Shown here: piece after piece, positions 6,795-15,310 of the stretch
Position numbering within the stretch: position 1 is the stretch's first letter
How the letters are laid out: every line of letters begins with the position of its first letter
DNA from: Betaproteobacteria bacterium
GTDB taxonomy: Bacteria > Pseudomonadota > Gammaproteobacteria > Burkholderiales > SG8-39
Length of the DNA stretch: 15,623 nt
Assembly: GCA_009693345.1 (NCBI GenBank)
Contig: SHXL01000047.1
Coordinates: forward strand, 1-15,623
Direction: 5' to 3'
Program-made: the position numbers and the translations under genes
Notes under the pieces: model-generated
The model's input: only the letters and a program-made list of their open reading frames with translations
What the model was told of the DNA's origin: nothing
Databases searched by the model: none

Positions 6795-7319
6795 TTACAT
6801 CCTGTACGCAGCCTCGCCGTGCGAGCTCACGTCCAGGCCTTCGCGTTCTTCTTCTTCCGGCACGCGCAGGCCGTTTGTCAGATCCACCAGCTTGTAGGCG
6901 ACGAACGCCACCACACCGGACCAGACCGCGGTGAGGCCGACCGCCTTGGCCTGGATGATGAACTGGCCCCAGATGCTGTAGTCCTTCGCCGCGGTCATGT
7001 TGCCCGTTACCCGGTCGACCGGGAAGCTCGGCCCCCTAGCGACGGCGAATTGAACACACCGGTGAGGAGCGCGCCAAGGATGCCGCCGACCGCATGCACG
7101 CCAAATACGTCCAGGGAGTCGTCCGCGCCGAGCATCTTCTTCAGCCCGCTCACGCCCCAGAGGCACACCAGACCCGCAGCAATGCCGATCACGAAAGCAC
7201 CCGGGATGCCGACGTTGCCGGCGGCCGGGGTGATTGCGACCAGGCCCGCTACTGCGCCCGACGCCGCCTGCCATAGCGAACAGGGCGAGCATGGAGAGGG
7301 CTGCAATCAGCTTCTTCAT
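6795..7319 (-). pseudogene. amtB: Ammonium transporter amtB, internally deleted and frameshifted
   Basis: Intact AmtB is a trimeric inner-membrane ammonium channel of about 400-450 residues. Here only about 175 codons remain, in three frame-shifted pieces. The first is a signal peptide in frame with the ATG at 7319 (MKKLIAALSMLALFAMAGG). The second, on another frame at about 7262-7033, reads AASGAVAGLVAITPAAG to FGVHAVGGILGALLTGVFNSPS. The third, back in the first frame, reads VDRVTGNMTAAKDYSIWGQF to the C-terminus GLDVSSHGEAAYRM. The fusion of signal peptide to mid-protein sequence near 7255-7265 implies loss of roughly 230-250 codons (the first membrane helices, including the first pore His). 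The second pore His survives in FGVHAVGG. Restoring one base in the G/C run at about 7030-7036 would read GGPSFPVD, so a one-base deletion is the second lesion. The gene begins 10 bases after glnK and cannot encode a working channel unless the assembly is wrong. Confidence 0.88.
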
Positions 7320-7329
7320 CGTATTCTCA

Positions 7330-7668
7330 CTAGAGCGCAGCGGCGTCGGTTTCGCCGGTGCGGATACGTACGACCTTTTCGAGGTCGAACACGAAAATCT
7401 TGCCGTCGCCGATCTTGCCGGTATTGGCGGCTTTCTCGATTGCCTCCACCACGCGCTCGAGCATGTCGGCCTTGATCGCCGCCTCGATCTTCACTTTCGG
7501 CAGGAAATCCACGACGTATTCAGCGCCGCGGTAGAGCTCGGTGTGCCCCTTTTGACGCCCGAAGCCCTTTACCTCGGTAACGGTGACGCCCTGCACGCCG
7601 ATTCCCGAGAGCGCCTCGCGTACCTCGTCAAGCTTGAACGGTTTGATGATTGCGGTTACCAGTTTCAT
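7330..7668 (-). CDS. glnK: Nitrogen regulatory protein PII, GlnK type
   Basis: A 112-residue cytoplasmic trimeric signal protein that reads 2-oxoglutarate, ATP and ADP and, in its unmodified form, blocks AmtB and informs NtrB/GlnE. The start is ATG 7668 with AGGGGA about five bases upstream. An upstream in-frame start at 7701 would add 11 unrelated residues. The T-loop contains Tyr51 (HTELYRGAEYVVDF), the uridylylation site, and the ATP/oxoglutarate residues around GFGRQKG (35-41) and KIGDGKIFV near 85-93 are present. I call it GlnK rather than GlnB because amtB follows directly. Its upstream region carries sigma-54, IHF and NtrC-like sites, so it should be induced by nitrogen limitation. With amtB broken, its membrane partner at this locus is missing. 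Confidence 0.93.
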   Translation of the reverse strand: MKLVTAIIKPFKLDEVREALSGIGVQGVTVTEVKGFGRQKGHTELYRGAEYVVDFLPKVKIEAAIKADMLERVVEAIEKAANTGKIGDGKIFVFDLEKVVRIRTGETDAAAL

Positions 7669-7722
7669 GTTTTCCCCTATTGCGGCAGCCGATGTCGCCA
7701 CCGGCCGCCGCTACCCTGTATG

Positions 7723-7738
7723 AGCACGTCGTGTGCCA
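7723..7738 (-). promoter_or_regulatory. Sigma-54 (RpoN) promoter of glnK
   Basis: The minus strand reads TGGCACACGACGTGCT, against the consensus TGGCAC-N5-TTGCW. The invariant GG and GC dinucleotides have the required -24/-12 spacing, and only one base of the TTGC block differs. The start point would be near 7712, giving a leader of about 44 bases before the glnK ATG. This is the expected promoter class for glnK-amtB. Confidence 0.75.
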
Positions 7739-7755
7739 GCAATTTTTCAATCAAC

Positions 7756-7768
7756 AATCAATGGGTTA
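7756..7768 (+). promoter_or_regulatory. Putative IHF binding site
   Basis: AATCAATGGGTTA matches the IHF consensus WATCAANNNNTTR at every defined position. It lies in an AT-rich patch (7741-7780) around -50 relative to the glnK start, between the sigma-54 promoter and the NtrC-like site. Bending here would bring the activator to the polymerase, as at other RpoN promoters. Confidence 0.55.
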
Positions 7769-7793
7769 GATATTTTTGATGAATCTCTGCTAG

Positions 7794-7820
7794 GCGGATG
7801 CCCTAAGATGGGGCGTCCGC
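7794..7820. repeat. 10-bp hairpin in the glnK-ubiK intergenic region
   Basis: GCGGATGCCC (7794-7803) pairs with GGGCGTCCGC (7811-7820), with one G-T pair and a 7-base loop. No T tract follows on either strand, so it is not an obvious terminator. It partly overlaps the NtrC-like site. It could be a regulatory DNA palindrome or a structured leader. The role is unknown. Confidence 0.4.
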
Positions 7821-7834
7821 ACCTAGGCGTCGCA
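7818..7834 (-). promoter_or_regulatory. NtrC-like enhancer site upstream of glnK
   Basis: The minus strand reads TGCGACGCCTAGGTGCG, against the NtrC pattern TGCACC-N5-GGTGCA. Nine of the twelve defined bases match, including an intact GGTGC half. Its centre is about 115 bases upstream of the predicted start, the usual place for an NtrC enhancer. The match is imperfect, and position supports it more than sequence. Confidence 0.4.
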
Positions 7835-7894
7835 CAAAGCGGGGGCAGGTTGCGTGCGGGCCAAATTTATCCAGATGTAGGTACGCTTACCAAC

Positions 7895-8137
7895 ATGGCT
7901 GAACGAAATCCGCTGGACGAACTGCGCGAGCGGATCGGCGAGGCCTTGCGCGCGTCATCGGCCAAGGACGTGGAAAAGAACCTGCAAGCGCTGCTGACTG
8001 CCTTCTTCGACCGCTTTGATCTTGCCGTACGCGAGGATCTCGAGGTCCACAAAAAGCTCCTCGAGCGGGCCCAGGCAAAGCTCGCTGCTCTCGAAACCCG
8101 CGTCGCCGAACTGGAAGAACGCAAACCCGGCGCGTAA
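7895..8137 (+). CDS. ubiK: UbiK/BMFP-type ubiquinone biosynthesis accessory factor
   Basis: A small acidic 80-residue protein of the YqiC/BMFP family. UbiK assists ubiquinone biosynthesis, apparently by linking UbiJ and the Ubi enzymes with lipid, and family members are trimeric. Seen here are an amphipathic N-terminal helix (ERNPLDELRERIGEALRAS), the conserved central part (LLTAFFDRFDLAVREDLEVHKKLLERA) and a C-terminal coiled coil (AKLAALETRVAELE), matching the family in order and length. I chose ATG 7895, because the frame open to 7733 adds 54 residues with no family resemblance that run through the glnK control region. The ribosome site is weak (TAGG about 12 bases upstream). The comM gene follows after 42 bases, a neighbourhood common in betaproteobacteria. 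Confidence 0.85.
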   Translation: MAERNPLDELRERIGEALRASSAKDVEKNLQALLTAFFDRFDLAVREDLEVHKKLLERAQAKLAALETRVAELEERKPGA

Positions 8138-8179
8138 ACCTCTCCGCTGCGCGCTGCGTTATTCGCTGGGAGGGAACCA

Positions 8180-9679
8180 ATGTCGCTAGCAACGGTAGCG
8201 AGCCGCGCGCTCGCGGGTATCGATGCGCCCGAAGTAGCCGTGGAAGTGCATCTCGGGCCGGGATTGCCTTCGTTCACCATCGTCGGGCTGCCCGACACCG
8301 AGGTGCGCGAGGCCAAGGACCGCGTGTGCGCTGCGCTCAATCACACCCATTTCGAATTTCCCGCGCGTCGCATCACAGTCAATCTTGCGCCGGCCGACTT
8401 GCCCAAGGATTCCGGCCGTTTCGACCTGCCGATTGCTATCGGCATCCTTGCGGCGAGCGGGCAGATTGCGCCCGAAGCGCTCGCGGGACACGAGTTCGCG
8501 GGCGAGCTCTCCCTCACGGGCGACCTGCGGCCGGTGCGCGGTGCGCTTGCCATGGCGTTGCAGGCGCGGGCGTCCGGGCGCGCGTTTGTACTTCCCGAAG
8601 CGAACGCACCCCAGGCCGCGCTTGCTGAGGGCGCACATGTGCTCCCCGCGCGCACGCTGCTCGAAGTCGTCGCGCACCTCTGCGGCGAGGCGAAACTGCC
8701 GCGCTTCGAAGCCCCCGAACGCGTGCCGGCGCATCGCTATCCGGATTTCTCGGAAGTGAAAGGCCAGCCGCAGGCCAAGCGCTCGCTCGAAGTTGCCGCT
8801 GCGGGCGGGCACAGCCTGCTCATGATCGGGCCGCCCGGCACCGGCAAATCGATGCTCGCGGCGCGCTTTCCCGGAATCCTGCCTCCAATGAGCGAGGCCG
8901 AGGCGCTCGAAGTGGCGGCGATCCATTCAGTGTCGGCTGCGGGATTCGAGGCCGCGCGCTGGGGCGAGCGGCCGTATCGTTCGCCGCATCACAGCGCTTC
9001 GGGGTCAGCCATGGTCAGCGGCGGCGCGCTGCCGCGGCCGGGCGAAATCTCGCTCGCGCACCGCGGCGTGCTGTTTCTGGATGAATTGCCGGAGTTCGAC
9101 CGCGATGTGCTCGAATCGCTGCGCGAGCCGCTCGAATCCGGGAAGGTATCCATCTCTCGCGCCGCGCGCCAGTCGCAATTCCCGGCGCGGTTCCAGCTCG
9201 TTGCGGCGATGAACCCCTGTCCCTGCGGCCACTGCGGTTCGCCCGCCGGGCGCTGCCGCTGCACGCCGGATCGCATCGCGCGCTACCGCGGCCGCATTTC
9301 AGGGCCGCTGGCCGACCGCGTCGATATCAAGCTCGAAGTCCCCGCGCCGCGCGCAGCTGATCTGATGACGCCCGGCGCCACCGAATCGAGCGAGGCGATC
9401 AGGCAACGGGTCTTCGCCGCGCACCGGCGCCAGCTCGATCGCCAGGGCATGCCCAACGCGCTGCTCGGGACGCGCGAGATCGATCGGCTGTGCGCCACCG
9501 ACAAAGAAGGCGACCAACTGCTGCGCCACGCACTCGCGCGCTTGCTGCTCTCGGCGCGCGCCTATCATCGTGTGCTGCGCGTCGCCAGAACGATCGCGGA
9601 CTTGGCGGACAACGAGGCGATTGGCGCCACGCACATTGCAGAAGCGATTCAATATAGAAGGCTGGACGCGAGTTTTTGA
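8180..9679 (+). CDS. comM: ComM/YifB family Mg-chelatase-like AAA+ ATPase
   Basis: ComM is a hexameric helicase that promotes branch migration when single-stranded donor DNA integrates during natural transformation, and it is widespread even in species not known to be competent. This 499-residue copy is full length. It has an N-terminal Lon-protease-like ChlI domain (1 to about 165, with VGLPDTEVREAKDRV), an AAA+ core with Walker A GPPGTGKS (217-224) and Walker B VLFLDELPEF (Asp301-Glu302), a Cys-rich insert NPCPCGHCG...CRC (about 345-361), and a C-terminal helical Mg-chelatase domain. The ATG at 8180 follows GGGAGGGA at good spacing. Neighbours are ubiK and apaH. I see no inactivating change. 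Confidence 0.93.
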   Translation: MSLATVASRALAGIDAPEVAVEVHLGPGLPSFTIVGLPDTEVREAKDRVCAALNHTHFEFPARRITVNLAPADLPKDSGRFDLPIAIGILAASGQIAPEALAGHEFAGELSLTGDLRPVRGALAMALQARASGRAFVLPEANAPQAALAEGAHVLPARTLLEVVAHLCGEAKLPRFEAPERVPAHRYPDFSEVKGQPQAKRSLEVAAAGGHSLLMIGPPGTGKSMLAARFPGILPPMSEAEALEVAAIHSVSAAGFEAARWGERPYRSPHHSASGSAMVSGGALPRPGEISLAHRGVLFLDELPEFDRDVLESLREPLESGKVSISRAARQSQFPARFQLVAAMNPCPCGHCGSPAGRCRCTPDRIARYRGRISGPLADRVDIKLEVPAPRAADLMTPGATESSEAIRQRVFAAHRRQLDRQGMPNALLGTREIDRLCATDKEGDQLLRHALARLLLSARAYHRVLRVARTIADLADNEAIGATHIAEAIQYRRLDASF

Positions 9680-9696
9680 AGTTATATTGCTGTCAG

Positions 9697-10512
9697 ATGG
9701 CCACCTACGCTATCGGAGATGTCCAGGGCTGCTTCGATGAGTTGCAGGCCCTGCTCGGGCGGGTGGGATTCAATCGCACGCATGATCGGTTGTGGTTCGT
9801 GGGCGATTTGGTCAACCGCGGCCCCAGATCGCTGGAAGTGCTGCGTTTCGTAAGGGAACTCAGCGACCGGGCGGTGGTGGTGCTCGGCAATCACGATCTG
9901 CATCTCATCACCCAGCACGAGGGCTTCGAGAGGAAGCGCAGAGACGACACGTTCGTCGATGTGCTCACAGCGCCCGACGTGAAGGAGCTAGTCGATTGGT
10001 TGCGCACGCGGCCGATGATGCACGTCGAGGGAAACTGGGCGATGGTGCATGCGGGACTGTTGCCGGATTGGAGCATCGACGAGGCGTTGTCGTTGGGCAA
10101 GGAAGTGGAAGATGCGCTTGCGGCACCGGACTACCGCGACTTCCTCAAGAACATGTACGGCGGCAAGCCGGAACGCTGGGACGAATCCCTTACGGGCTGG
10201 GACCGGTTGCGGGTGATCGTGAATGCGATGACGCGGATGCGTTTCTGCACGCCCGGCGGAGTTATGGAGTTTCATTCGACGCACAAGACGCCGCCAGCGG
10301 GCTATCTCGCCTGGCATGAAACGAGAAAAAGCCCGGAACGGGCGATCGTCTTCGGGCACTGGTCGACGGCCGGCCTGCAGTTGACGGACAGGATCGCGGG
10401 TTTGGATACCGGCTGCGTCTGGGGCGGACCGCTCACCGCGCTGCGGCTTGAAGACCGGTGGCTGGTGCAGGTACCCTCCCCCGGCTATCAACGTGTGGGA
10501 GGCAAGGAATGA
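9697..10512 (+). CDS. apaH: Bis(5'-nucleosyl)-tetraphosphatase, symmetrical (ApaH)
   Basis: This enzyme hydrolyses diadenosine tetraphosphate to two ADP, removing a stress nucleotide and Np4-type RNA caps. It has 271 residues, close to the E. coli length. The metallophosphatase motifs are in place: GDVQGC (7-12), GDLVNRGP (36-43), GNHD (64-67), and the later HAG (MVHAGLLPDW) and GHW (IVFGHWSTAG). The first motif has Gln where the classical GDxHG has His. Other ApaH proteins show the same change, so activity is likely. I chose ATG 9697 because MATYAIGDVQGC is the normal family N-terminus, although no good ribosome site is visible. A TTG at 9676 overlapping the comM stop is possible. The 3' end overlaps the HIT gene by four bases. 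Confidence 0.92.
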   Translation: MATYAIGDVQGCFDELQALLGRVGFNRTHDRLWFVGDLVNRGPRSLEVLRFVRELSDRAVVVLGNHDLHLITQHEGFERKRRDDTFVDVLTAPDVKELVDWLRTRPMMHVEGNWAMVHAGLLPDWSIDEALSLGKEVEDALAAPDYRDFLKNMYGGKPERWDESLTGWDRLRVIVNAMTRMRFCTPGGVMEFHSTHKTPPAGYLAWHETRKSPERAIVFGHWSTAGLQLTDRIAGLDTGCVWGGPLTALRLEDRWLVQVPSPGYQRVGGKE

Positions 10513-10922
10513 GCGATTGCGTGTTCTGCAGGATCGTGGCCGGGCAGATTCCTTCGACGCGGGTGTTCGAAGACGAGGACACAGTCGCCTTCATGGACAT
10601 CGGCCAGGTCAATCCGGGCCATGTGCTCGTGGCTGTGAAAAGGCACGCCGACAATCTTTACGCGCTCGACGAGGCGCAGGCCGCGGCGGTGGCGCGCACC
10701 AGTGCGCGTGTTGCGCGCGCCATCCGCGACGCCTTCGCGCCGGCGGGGCTATCGGTGTACCAGGCGAACGGCAAGGCGGCGGGGCAGACGGTATTCCACT
10801 ACCACGTGCACCTGCTGCCGCGGCACGAGGCCGACGGCATGGAACTCACCTGGCCGGTAAAAAATCCACCGCGCGAAAAATTGGAAGGCTACGCGGAGAA
10901 AATTCGAACGCAACTCGCTTAA
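10509..10922 (+). CDS. HIT-family nucleotide hydrolase (HINT-like)
   Basis: A 137-residue histidine-triad protein that probably cleaves nucleoside phosphoramidates or related nucleotidyl conjugates. The catalytic motif HYHVHLL lies at 97-103, with the nucleophilic His expected at 99. The N-terminal CVFCRI (Cys4, Cys7), followed by PSTRVFEDE, is typical of bacterial HINT/Fhit-like proteins that bind zinc. The ATG at 10509 overlaps the apaH stop (ATGA), and GGGAGG at 10497-10502 gives a strong ribosome site, so the two nucleotide-scavenging enzymes are translationally coupled. The stop codon overlaps that of the convergent kinase gene, leaving no intergenic DNA. Confidence 0.9.
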   Translation: MSDCVFCRIVAGQIPSTRVFEDEDTVAFMDIGQVNPGHVLVAVKRHADNLYALDEAQAAAVARTSARVARAIRDAFAPAGLSVYQANGKAAGQTVFHYHVHLLPRHEADGMELTWPVKNPPREKLEGYAEKIRTQLA

Positions 10923-11854
10923 AAAGGCGAAGAGCCAAACGCTTTTCTGTAGCGCGCCGAAATTTCATCGCGCGAAGGGGTATGGTTCTGCGCGCCGCGG
11001 TGGGCGATCTTGATCGAACCCATGACCGAGGCCAGCCGCCCCGTACTCGGCCAGTCCCAGCCGTGCGCGATGCCGTAGAGCAATCCCGCGCGGTAGGCGT
11101 CGCCGCAACCGGTGGGATCGAGCACGCTGTCGGCTGCCACGCACGCGATCTCGTGGCGCTTGCCGCCGGCGAATATCACCGAGCCCTGCCCGCCCATCGT
11201 GAGCACCAGCGCCTTCAGGTCGCGCGCGAGTTCTTCGAGCTTCCTGCCGGTTTTCTCTTCCAGCATCTTGCCTTCGTAGTCGTTGACCGCGAGGTACGAG
11301 GCGAGCTTGACCATCTCCATCAGCTCTTCACCGGAGAACATCGGCAGGCCCTGGCCCGGGTCGAACACTAGGGGAATGCCGTGCGCGGCGCACTGGCGCG
11401 AGTGCTGCAGCATGCCCTCCTTGCCGTCCGGCCCGACGATTGCCAGCGTCGCGCCCAGTTCCACGCCGATCCGGTTCTCGTGCGAGTGGTTCATCGCACC
11501 GGGATGAAATGCGATGATCTGGTTGTTGTCGAGATCGGTGGTAATGAACGCCTGCGCCGTGAATTGCCCGGAAATGTATTTGAGCGATCCGGCGCCGATG
11601 CCGAGCCGCTTGAGCCGCTCGAGATAGGGCGCGATGTCCTCACCCACCGTGGCCATCAGCAGCGGATCGTCGTCCAGCAACTTCAGGTTGTAGGCGATAT
11701 TGCCAGCCGTGCCGCCGTACTCGCGCCGCATCTCCGGCGTGAGGAAGCACACGTTCAGGATGTGCAGCTGGTCGGCAAGCAGGTGGTTGCAGAAGCGGTC
11801 CGGGAACACCATGATCGTGTCGTACGCCATCGAGCCAGTTACCAGCGTCTTCAA
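10919..11854 (-). CDS. PfkB-family carbohydrate/nucleoside kinase
   Basis: A 311-residue ribokinase-fold kinase that transfers the gamma phosphate of ATP to a sugar or nucleoside hydroxyl. The N-terminal substrate region has the family glycine motif REYGGTAGNIAYNL (45-57), and the second PfkB signature DPTGCGDAYRAG (246-257) has Asp252 as catalytic base. The lid region (LTPEMRREYGG) and overall length suggest the adenosine-kinase-like branch, but I cannot fix the substrate. The start is TTG 11854 with AAGGGAG about eight bases upstream. It gives MKTLVTGSMAYDTI, the normal first strand. It follows the DUF3426 gene by 16 bases and is probably the last gene of the aroQ-accBC-prmA series. Its stop interlocks with that of the HIT gene on the other strand. 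Confidence 0.85.
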   Translation of the reverse strand: MKTLVTGSMAYDTIMVFPDRFCNHLLADQLHILNVCFLTPEMRREYGGTAGNIAYNLKLLDDDPLLMATVGEDIAPYLERLKRLGIGAGSLKYISGQFTAQAFITTDLDNNQIIAFHPGAMNHSHENRIGVELGATLAIVGPDGKEGMLQHSRQCAAHGIPLVFDPGQGLPMFSGEELMEMVKLASYLAVNDYEGKMLEEKTGRKLEELARDLKALVLTMGGQGSVIFAGGKRHEIACVAADSVLDPTGCGDAYRAGLLYGIAHGWDWPSTGRLASVMGSIKIAHRGAQNHTPSRDEISARYRKAFGSSPF

Positions 11855-11870
11855 GTGTAGCGCTCCCTTG

Positions 11871-12638
11871 TCATGGAAAGAAGAGATACATCCGGTAGCC
11901 GATGGCGCGCAGGCCGCCGGTGTCGAAATACACGCGCAGTGGCGCGTCGGCTCCTGCGCCTATGCCGCGCGCCATCTGCTCCGCGGGCAGGCCCGCGAGA
12001 TACTCCGCCGGCATGAGCACGCGGCGCGCCACGGCCTCGTCGCGTTCATCGGTAAGCGTGAGTTCGAGCGCGGGATACTCCTGCGCGAACTGTGCCTGAT
12101 TGCGCAGTACCGCGTTCAGCACGATCACGCTGTCACGCCGGCCGTCGGCCTGCAGATCGGAGGATTCGATCGCCATCAGCTTGGGCCGGCGCGGCAGCTT
12201 CAGATCGCACTTGAGCGTAGCGCAGGCCGCGGCAAGGTACGGGCGCGCCTCGGGAATCAGCACCGCGATCTCGGTGCGGAAATAGTGCACTGCCTGGGCA
12301 GCGAGCACGGCGCACGCCAGCGCGACGCCGAAGGTCCAGGCCGAGGAGCGTTCCGGCGGCGGTGCCTCGTCCAGAAAATTCGCGACCGGTACATCTTCAT
12401 TCGCCGCCTCGCCGGCGCCGGCGAGCGGGCCCTTGCGCGAGGCCGCGAACAGCGCAAGCTGCGGGGAAGGTTCGGTCTCTATCTGGGGGCTCTGCGCGTC
12501 TTCCGCAATTAACGCCGCCACGCCGTCGAATACATGGGTGCATTTTCCACAGCGCACCTTGCCGCCGCGCGCCGAGAGCTGAACGGGCTGCACGCGAAAT
12601 GCCGTGCCGCAGTTCGGACAGCGCGTCGTGAGGTTCAC
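11871..12638 (-). CDS. Zinc-ribbon (MJ0042-type) DUF3426 membrane protein
   Basis: Function unknown; the family is common after prmA in betaproteobacteria. The 255-residue product has an N-terminal zinc ribbon with Cys7/Cys10 (CPNC) and Cys30/Cys33 (CGKC), a Pro/Ala-rich linker (about 45-98), one membrane span (about 100-120, AWTFGVALACAVLAAQAVHYF) and a C-terminal DUF3426 domain (about 140-255), probably extracytoplasmic. The start is GTG 12638, overlapping the prmA stop as GTGA, with GGAGG nine bases upstream. The frame stays open far upstream to 13010, but that part is antisense-frame noise within prmA, with no family features. The coupling to prmA and accC suggests shared expression. The role remains open. 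Confidence 0.85.
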   Translation of the reverse strand: MNLTTRCPNCGTAFRVQPVQLSARGGKVRCGKCTHVFDGVAALIAEDAQSPQIETEPSPQLALFAASRKGPLAGAGEAANEDVPVANFLDEAPPPERSSAWTFGVALACAVLAAQAVHYFRTEIAVLIPEARPYLAAACATLKCDLKLPRRPKLMAIESSDLQADGRRDSVIVLNAVLRNQAQFAQEYPALELTLTDERDEAVARRVLMPAEYLAGLPAEQMARGIGAGADAPLRVYFDTGGLRAIGYRMYLFFP

Positions 12639-13459
12639 TTGCGTTGTCCTCCCACCAGTGCCCATCCCTCCGCTGCCGCGATGAGGCCGACATCGAAATC
12701 GCGCGCATAGGCGGCCGCGACTTCGGCGGCCTGCGATTCGAGGATCCCCGAGAGCACGACGCGCCCGCCGGCGCGCGTGCGCGCGGCAAGCAAGGGTTCG
12801 AGGGCAATCAGCGGAGCAGCGAGGATGTTTGCCAGGACCAAGTCGAAAGTTCCGGGGGCAAGGAATTCCGGCGCTGCCAGGCTCAGAGCGACGCCATTTT
12901 CGGCCGCGTTCGCGGCGGTGGTTTCGAGCGCCTGCGGATCGATATCGGTAGCCGTGATTTCGCCTGCACCGAGCTTGCCGGCGACGATGGCCAATATACC
13001 TGAGCCGCACCCGTAGTCCAGCACGCGCTCCCCATCTTGAAGGTTTCTTTCAAGATACTGCAGGACCAGCCGGGTGCTGACGTGGCTGCCGGTGCCGAAA
13101 GCCAGGCCCGGATCGAGCCGTACCACGACCGCCGCCGGGTCGGGCGGCGTATGCCAGCTCGGCACGATCCACAGGCGCTCGGCGATGTGAATCGGGCCGA
13201 ACTGAGCCTGGGAGCGCCGTACCCAGTCTTCGTCTTCCAGGCGCGCGATACTGAATTCGGGCGGCGGCAGCGCGGCGGCTCGCGCCGCAGCCGCAACCAG
13301 CGCGACGCCATCGGCATCCGCGGCGATCAGCGCACTCAGTCGCATGCGCGCGCCCGCAGGCTCGATTGCGACCGAGTCGGCGCCCGCTTCCAGCAATGCT
13401 TCCGAGAGAGCTTCCGCCTGCGAAGCATCGATCTCGAGCGCGATCGAGAGCCAGGGCAC
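12635..13459 (-). CDS. prmA: Ribosomal protein L11 methyltransferase
   Basis: PrmA trimethylates ribosomal protein L11 at several amino groups using S-adenosylmethionine. The 274-residue product shows the L11-recognising N-terminal domain (1 to about 90, WLSIALEIDASQAEALSEALLEAGADSV), then DPGLAFGTGSHVSTRL, the SAM-binding motif VLDYGCGSGILAIV, acidic TDIDPQA and the post-motif NILAAPLIAL, all diagnostic of PrmA. The start is GTG 13459, five bases after the accC TAG. The frame extends upstream to 13546, but those 29 residues lie inside accC and are Arg/Ser-rich noise. It is slightly shorter than E. coli PrmA. It lies between accC and the DUF3426 gene, overlapping the latter by four bases. Confidence 0.93.
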   Translation of the reverse strand: MPWLSIALEIDASQAEALSEALLEAGADSVAIEPAGARMRLSALIAADADGVALVAAAARAAALPPPEFSIARLEDEDWVRRSQAQFGPIHIAERLWIVPSWHTPPDPAAVVVRLDPGLAFGTGSHVSTRLVLQYLERNLQDGERVLDYGCGSGILAIVAGKLGAGEITATDIDPQALETTAANAAENGVALSLAAPEFLAPGTFDLVLANILAAPLIALEPLLAARTRAGGRVVLSGILESQAAEVAAAYARDFDVGLIAAAEGWALVGGQRK

Positions 13460-13463
13460 CGGG

Positions 13464-15257
<1,794 letters not shown>

Positions 15258-15273
15258 GTTTTTTCCTCCCCGA

Positions 15274-15288
15274 GCGGGCGCAGCCCGC
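15274..15288. repeat. Small GC hairpin between aroQ and accB
   Basis: GCGGGC (15274-15279) and GCCCGC (15283-15288) form a 6-bp stem with a 3-base loop in the 53-base gap. No T tract follows on the minus strand, where the accB ribosome site comes next, so termination is unlikely. It may stabilise or modulate the aroQ-accB transcript. It is short enough to be chance in GC-rich DNA. Confidence 0.3.
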
Positions 15289-15310
15289 CGACCAGATTAG
15301 CGGGAATGAG

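Noticed and set aside
7007..7306. Separate 99-codon membrane protein on the - strand
   Set aside because: Its sequence (AVAGLVAITPAAG, FGVHAVGGILGALLTG) is the middle of AmtB. It is a frame-shifted piece of the broken amtB, not a gene of its own.
7723..7738. GCAC-N5-GTGC as an NtrC site
   Set aside because: The spacing between the half-sites is two bases short of the NtrC pattern, and the same bases fit the sigma-54 promoter much better.
7733..7894. N-terminal extension of UbiK by 54 residues
   Set aside because: It runs through the sigma-54, IHF and NtrC-like sites of glnK, has no family similarity, and the family begins at the ATG at 7895.
12639..13010. N-terminal extension of the DUF3426 protein into prmA
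   Set aside because: Arg/Gly-rich alternate frame of prmA. The GTG at 12638 with GGAGG upstream and the zinc ribbon directly after it define the start.
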